A stretch of 64,000 bases of DNA from NCBI RefSeq assembly GCF_002924445.1, contig NZ_PIGG01000076.1, forward strand, positions 1-64,000, written 5' to 3'. The notes under the pieces are model-generated. The model was not told the origin of the DNA. It saw only the letters and a program-made list of their open reading frames with translations, and ran no database searches. The DNA comes from Minwuia thermotolerans. Its GTDB lineage: Bacteria; Pseudomonadota; Alphaproteobacteria; Minwuiales; Minwuiaceae. This document shows, piece after piece, positions 62,449-64,000 of this stretch. How positions within the stretch are numbered: position 1 is the stretch's first letter; the number at the start of each line of letters is the position of its first letter. Both the position numbers and the translations under genes were made by a program.

Positions 62449-64000
62449 TCAGACCTTCTCGATCCTGACGGCACACTTCTTGAAGTCGGTCTGTTTCGAG
62501 ATCGGGTCCGTGGCGTCCAGCGTGACCTTGTTGATGAGCTGACTGGCGTCGAACCACGGAACGAAGACAAGGCCTCTGGGCGGGCGGTTGCGGCCCTTGG
62601 TCTCCACCCGTGTGCGGATGCTGCCCCGGCGGGAGACGACCCTGATCTCGTCGCCGCGGCGCAGTCCCATCTCGCGCGCGTCGTCGATGTGCATGTAGCA
62701 GAGCGCGTTGGGCACGGCCTTGTGGAGTTCCGGCACCCGCCGGGTCATCGACCCCGAATGCCAGTGCTCCAGCACGCGGCCCGTCGACAGCCAGATCGGA
62801 TATTCCGCGTCCGGGCTCTCCGCCGGCGGCTCGTAGGGCAGGGCGAAGATCCGCGCCCGCCCGTCGGGATAGCCGTAGAACTGGTAGCCCGTTCCGGGCT
62901 CGACATACGGATCCGTCCCCTCGCGGTAGCGCCAGCGGGTTTCCTGGCCGTCGACCACCGGCCAGCGCAGGCCGCGCACCTCGTGATAGGTGTCGAAGTC
63001 CGCCAGGTCGTGGGCCTTGCCGCGGCCGAAGCGGGCGTATTCCTCGAACAGGCCCTTCTGGATGTAGAAGCCGAACGCCTCCGCTTCGTCATTGGCGTAG
63101 TCCCCGGCCGTTTCGGACAGCGGGTAGGCGTCTACCTGGCCGTTGCGGAACAGGACGTCATAAAGCGTCTTGCCGCGGTATTCCGGGGCCTGGGCCAGCA
63201 GCTCCTCGGGCCAGACCTCTTCCATCGAGAAGCGTTTGGAGAATTCGACCACCTGCCAGAGGTCGGAGCGGGACTCGCCCGGCGCGTCGACCAGCTGGCG
63301 CCAGAACTGGGTGCGCCGCTCGGCGTTGCCGTAGGCGCCCTCCTTCTCCACCCACATGGCGGTGGGCAGTATCAGGTCGGCGGCCTGGGCGGTAACCGTC
63401 GGATAGGCGTCGGAGACGACGATGAAGTTCTCCGGGTTGCGGTAGCCCGGCAGCGTCTCCTCCATCATGTTGGGCGCCGCCTGCATGTTGTTGTTCACCT
63501 GCACCCAGTAGGCGTTGAGCTTGCCGTCCTTCAGCATCCGGTTCTGCAGCACGGCGTGGTAGCCGGGCTCGGCGGGGATCGTGCCGTCGGGCAGTTTCCA
63601 GATCTTCTCCGCGTACTGCCTGTGCGCGGGGTTCATCACCACCATGTCCGCCGGCAGGCGGTGGGAGAAGGTGCCGACCTCGCGCGCCGTGCCGCAGGCC
63701 GAGGGCTGGCCGGTCAGCGAGAACGGGCTGTTGCCCGGCGTGGCGATCTTTCCGGTCAGCAGGTGGATGTTGTAGATCAGGTTGTTGGCCCAGACGCCAC
63801 GGGTGTGCTGGTTGAAGCCCATGGTCCAGAAGGATGTGACCTTCACGTCCGGGTCGGCGTAGAGCTCCGCCATCTCCAGCAGCCGTTCCTTCGGCACGCC
63901 GGACATCTCGTGCGCCTTGTCCAGCGTGTAGTCGGCGACGAAGTCCCTGAACTCCTCGAAGGTCATGTCGGTGGAGCCCGACGGCGCGTCCGCATTCATC
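62449..64000 (-). CDS. napA: Periplasmic nitrate reductase catalytic subunit NapA (3' part)
   Basis: Molybdopterin enzyme that reduces nitrate in the periplasm. Only about the last 517 residues are in the window; the roughly 310 N-terminal residues, with the Tat signal and the 4Fe-4S cysteines, lie beyond base 64000. Family stretches seen are [77 protein letters not shown] and the C-terminal molybdopterin-binding [18 protein letters not shown]. No frameshift is seen in this part. Confidence 0.94.
   Translation of the reverse strand, partial: MNADAPSGSTDMTFEEFRDFVADYTLDKAHEMSGVPKERLLEMAELYADPDVKVTSFWTMGFNQHTRGVWANNLIYNIHLLTGKIATPGNSPFSLTGQPSACGTAREVGTFSHRLPADMVVMNPAHRQYAEKIWKLPDGTIPAEPGYHAVLQNRMLKDGKLNAYWVQVNNNMQAAPNMMEETLPGYRNPENFIVVSDAYPTVTAQAADLILPTAMWVEKEGAYGNAERRTQFWRQLVDAPGESRSDLWQVVEFSKRFSMEEVWPEELLAQAPEYRGKTLYDVLFRNGQVDAYPLSETAGDYANDEAEAFGFYIQKGLFEEYARFGRGKAHDLADFDTYHEVRGLRWPVVDGQETRWRYREGTDPYVEPGTGYQFYGYPDGRARIFALPYEPPAESPDAEYPIWLSTGRVLEHWHSGSMTRRVPELHKAVPNALCYMHIDDAREMGLRRGDEIRVVSRRGSIRTRVETKGRNRPPRGLVFVPWFDASQLINKVTLDATDPISKQTDFKKCAVRIEKV

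Overview
This 64 kb window is high-GC DNA (roughly two thirds G+C by eye) from an alphaproteobacterium. A Rhodospirillales-like lineage is the best guess, but the sequence alone does not fix genus or order. Reasons: the intact tuf-S10-spc-alpha ribosomal superoperon with adk directly after secY and no rpmJ, infA or map; a short adenylate kinase with a reduced lid; RpoA starting [17 protein letters not shown]; histidine kinases with PleC/DivJ-like phospho-acceptor domains; and a nap operon ending napA-napB-napC. No tRNA, rRNA, CRISPR array, insertion sequence or prophage was seen, and no gene-free stretch exceeds 300 bases.

Layout. 1-15188 (+): tuf, 26 ribosomal protein genes, secY, adk and rpoA, with an internal near-consensus promoter before rpsM. 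15270-19494 (+): a Do-family periplasmic protease, rarA, a degenerate palindromic repeat, the fluoride channel crcB and an RluC-type pseudouridine synthase. 19503-22654 (-): a cysteine/sulfur operon of cysteine synthase, AlaX editing protein, SseA sulfurtransferase and a GNAT acetyltransferase. 22736-27791 (-): a membrane PAS histidine kinase, a DNA photolyase that seems to start at CTG, a hydratase and an alpha/beta hydrolase. 27950-32496 (+): a small unknown protein and a two-gene RND efflux pump.

32666-37110 (-): an acyl-CoA carboxylase operon (crotonase, biotin carboxylase, separate biotin carrier, carboxyltransferase) with a clear promoter whose -35 is covered by a dyad. 37182-40378 (-): oligoendopeptidase F behind three tandem hotdog thioesterases. 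40580-48724 (+): a sigma-54 activator, a hybrid kinase, a secreted trypsin-like protein, a CmcJ-like oxygenase and a four-PAS kinase. 48721-54084 (-): a branched-chain amino acid type ABC importer with a 70-residue kinase-like protein at its 3' end. 54299-59689 (+): an XRE/ScfR-like regulator, a single receiver, a small membrane protein, a symporter-histidine kinase fusion and a coiled-coil protein. 59708-64000 (-): nucleoside deoxyribosyltransferase, an epoxide-hydrolase-like enzyme, and napC, napB and the 3' part of napA, which runs off the window.

The most notable signal is a shared dimerisation/phospho-acceptor (DHp) helical hairpin. Without gaps it aligns the symporter-kinase (His684), an internal segment of the XRE regulator two genes upstream (His142), and the 70-residue protein of the ABC operon (Asp17 in place of His). 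This suggests a signalling module in which kinase-type dimerisation domains have been borrowed by a transcription factor and by a stand-alone small protein.
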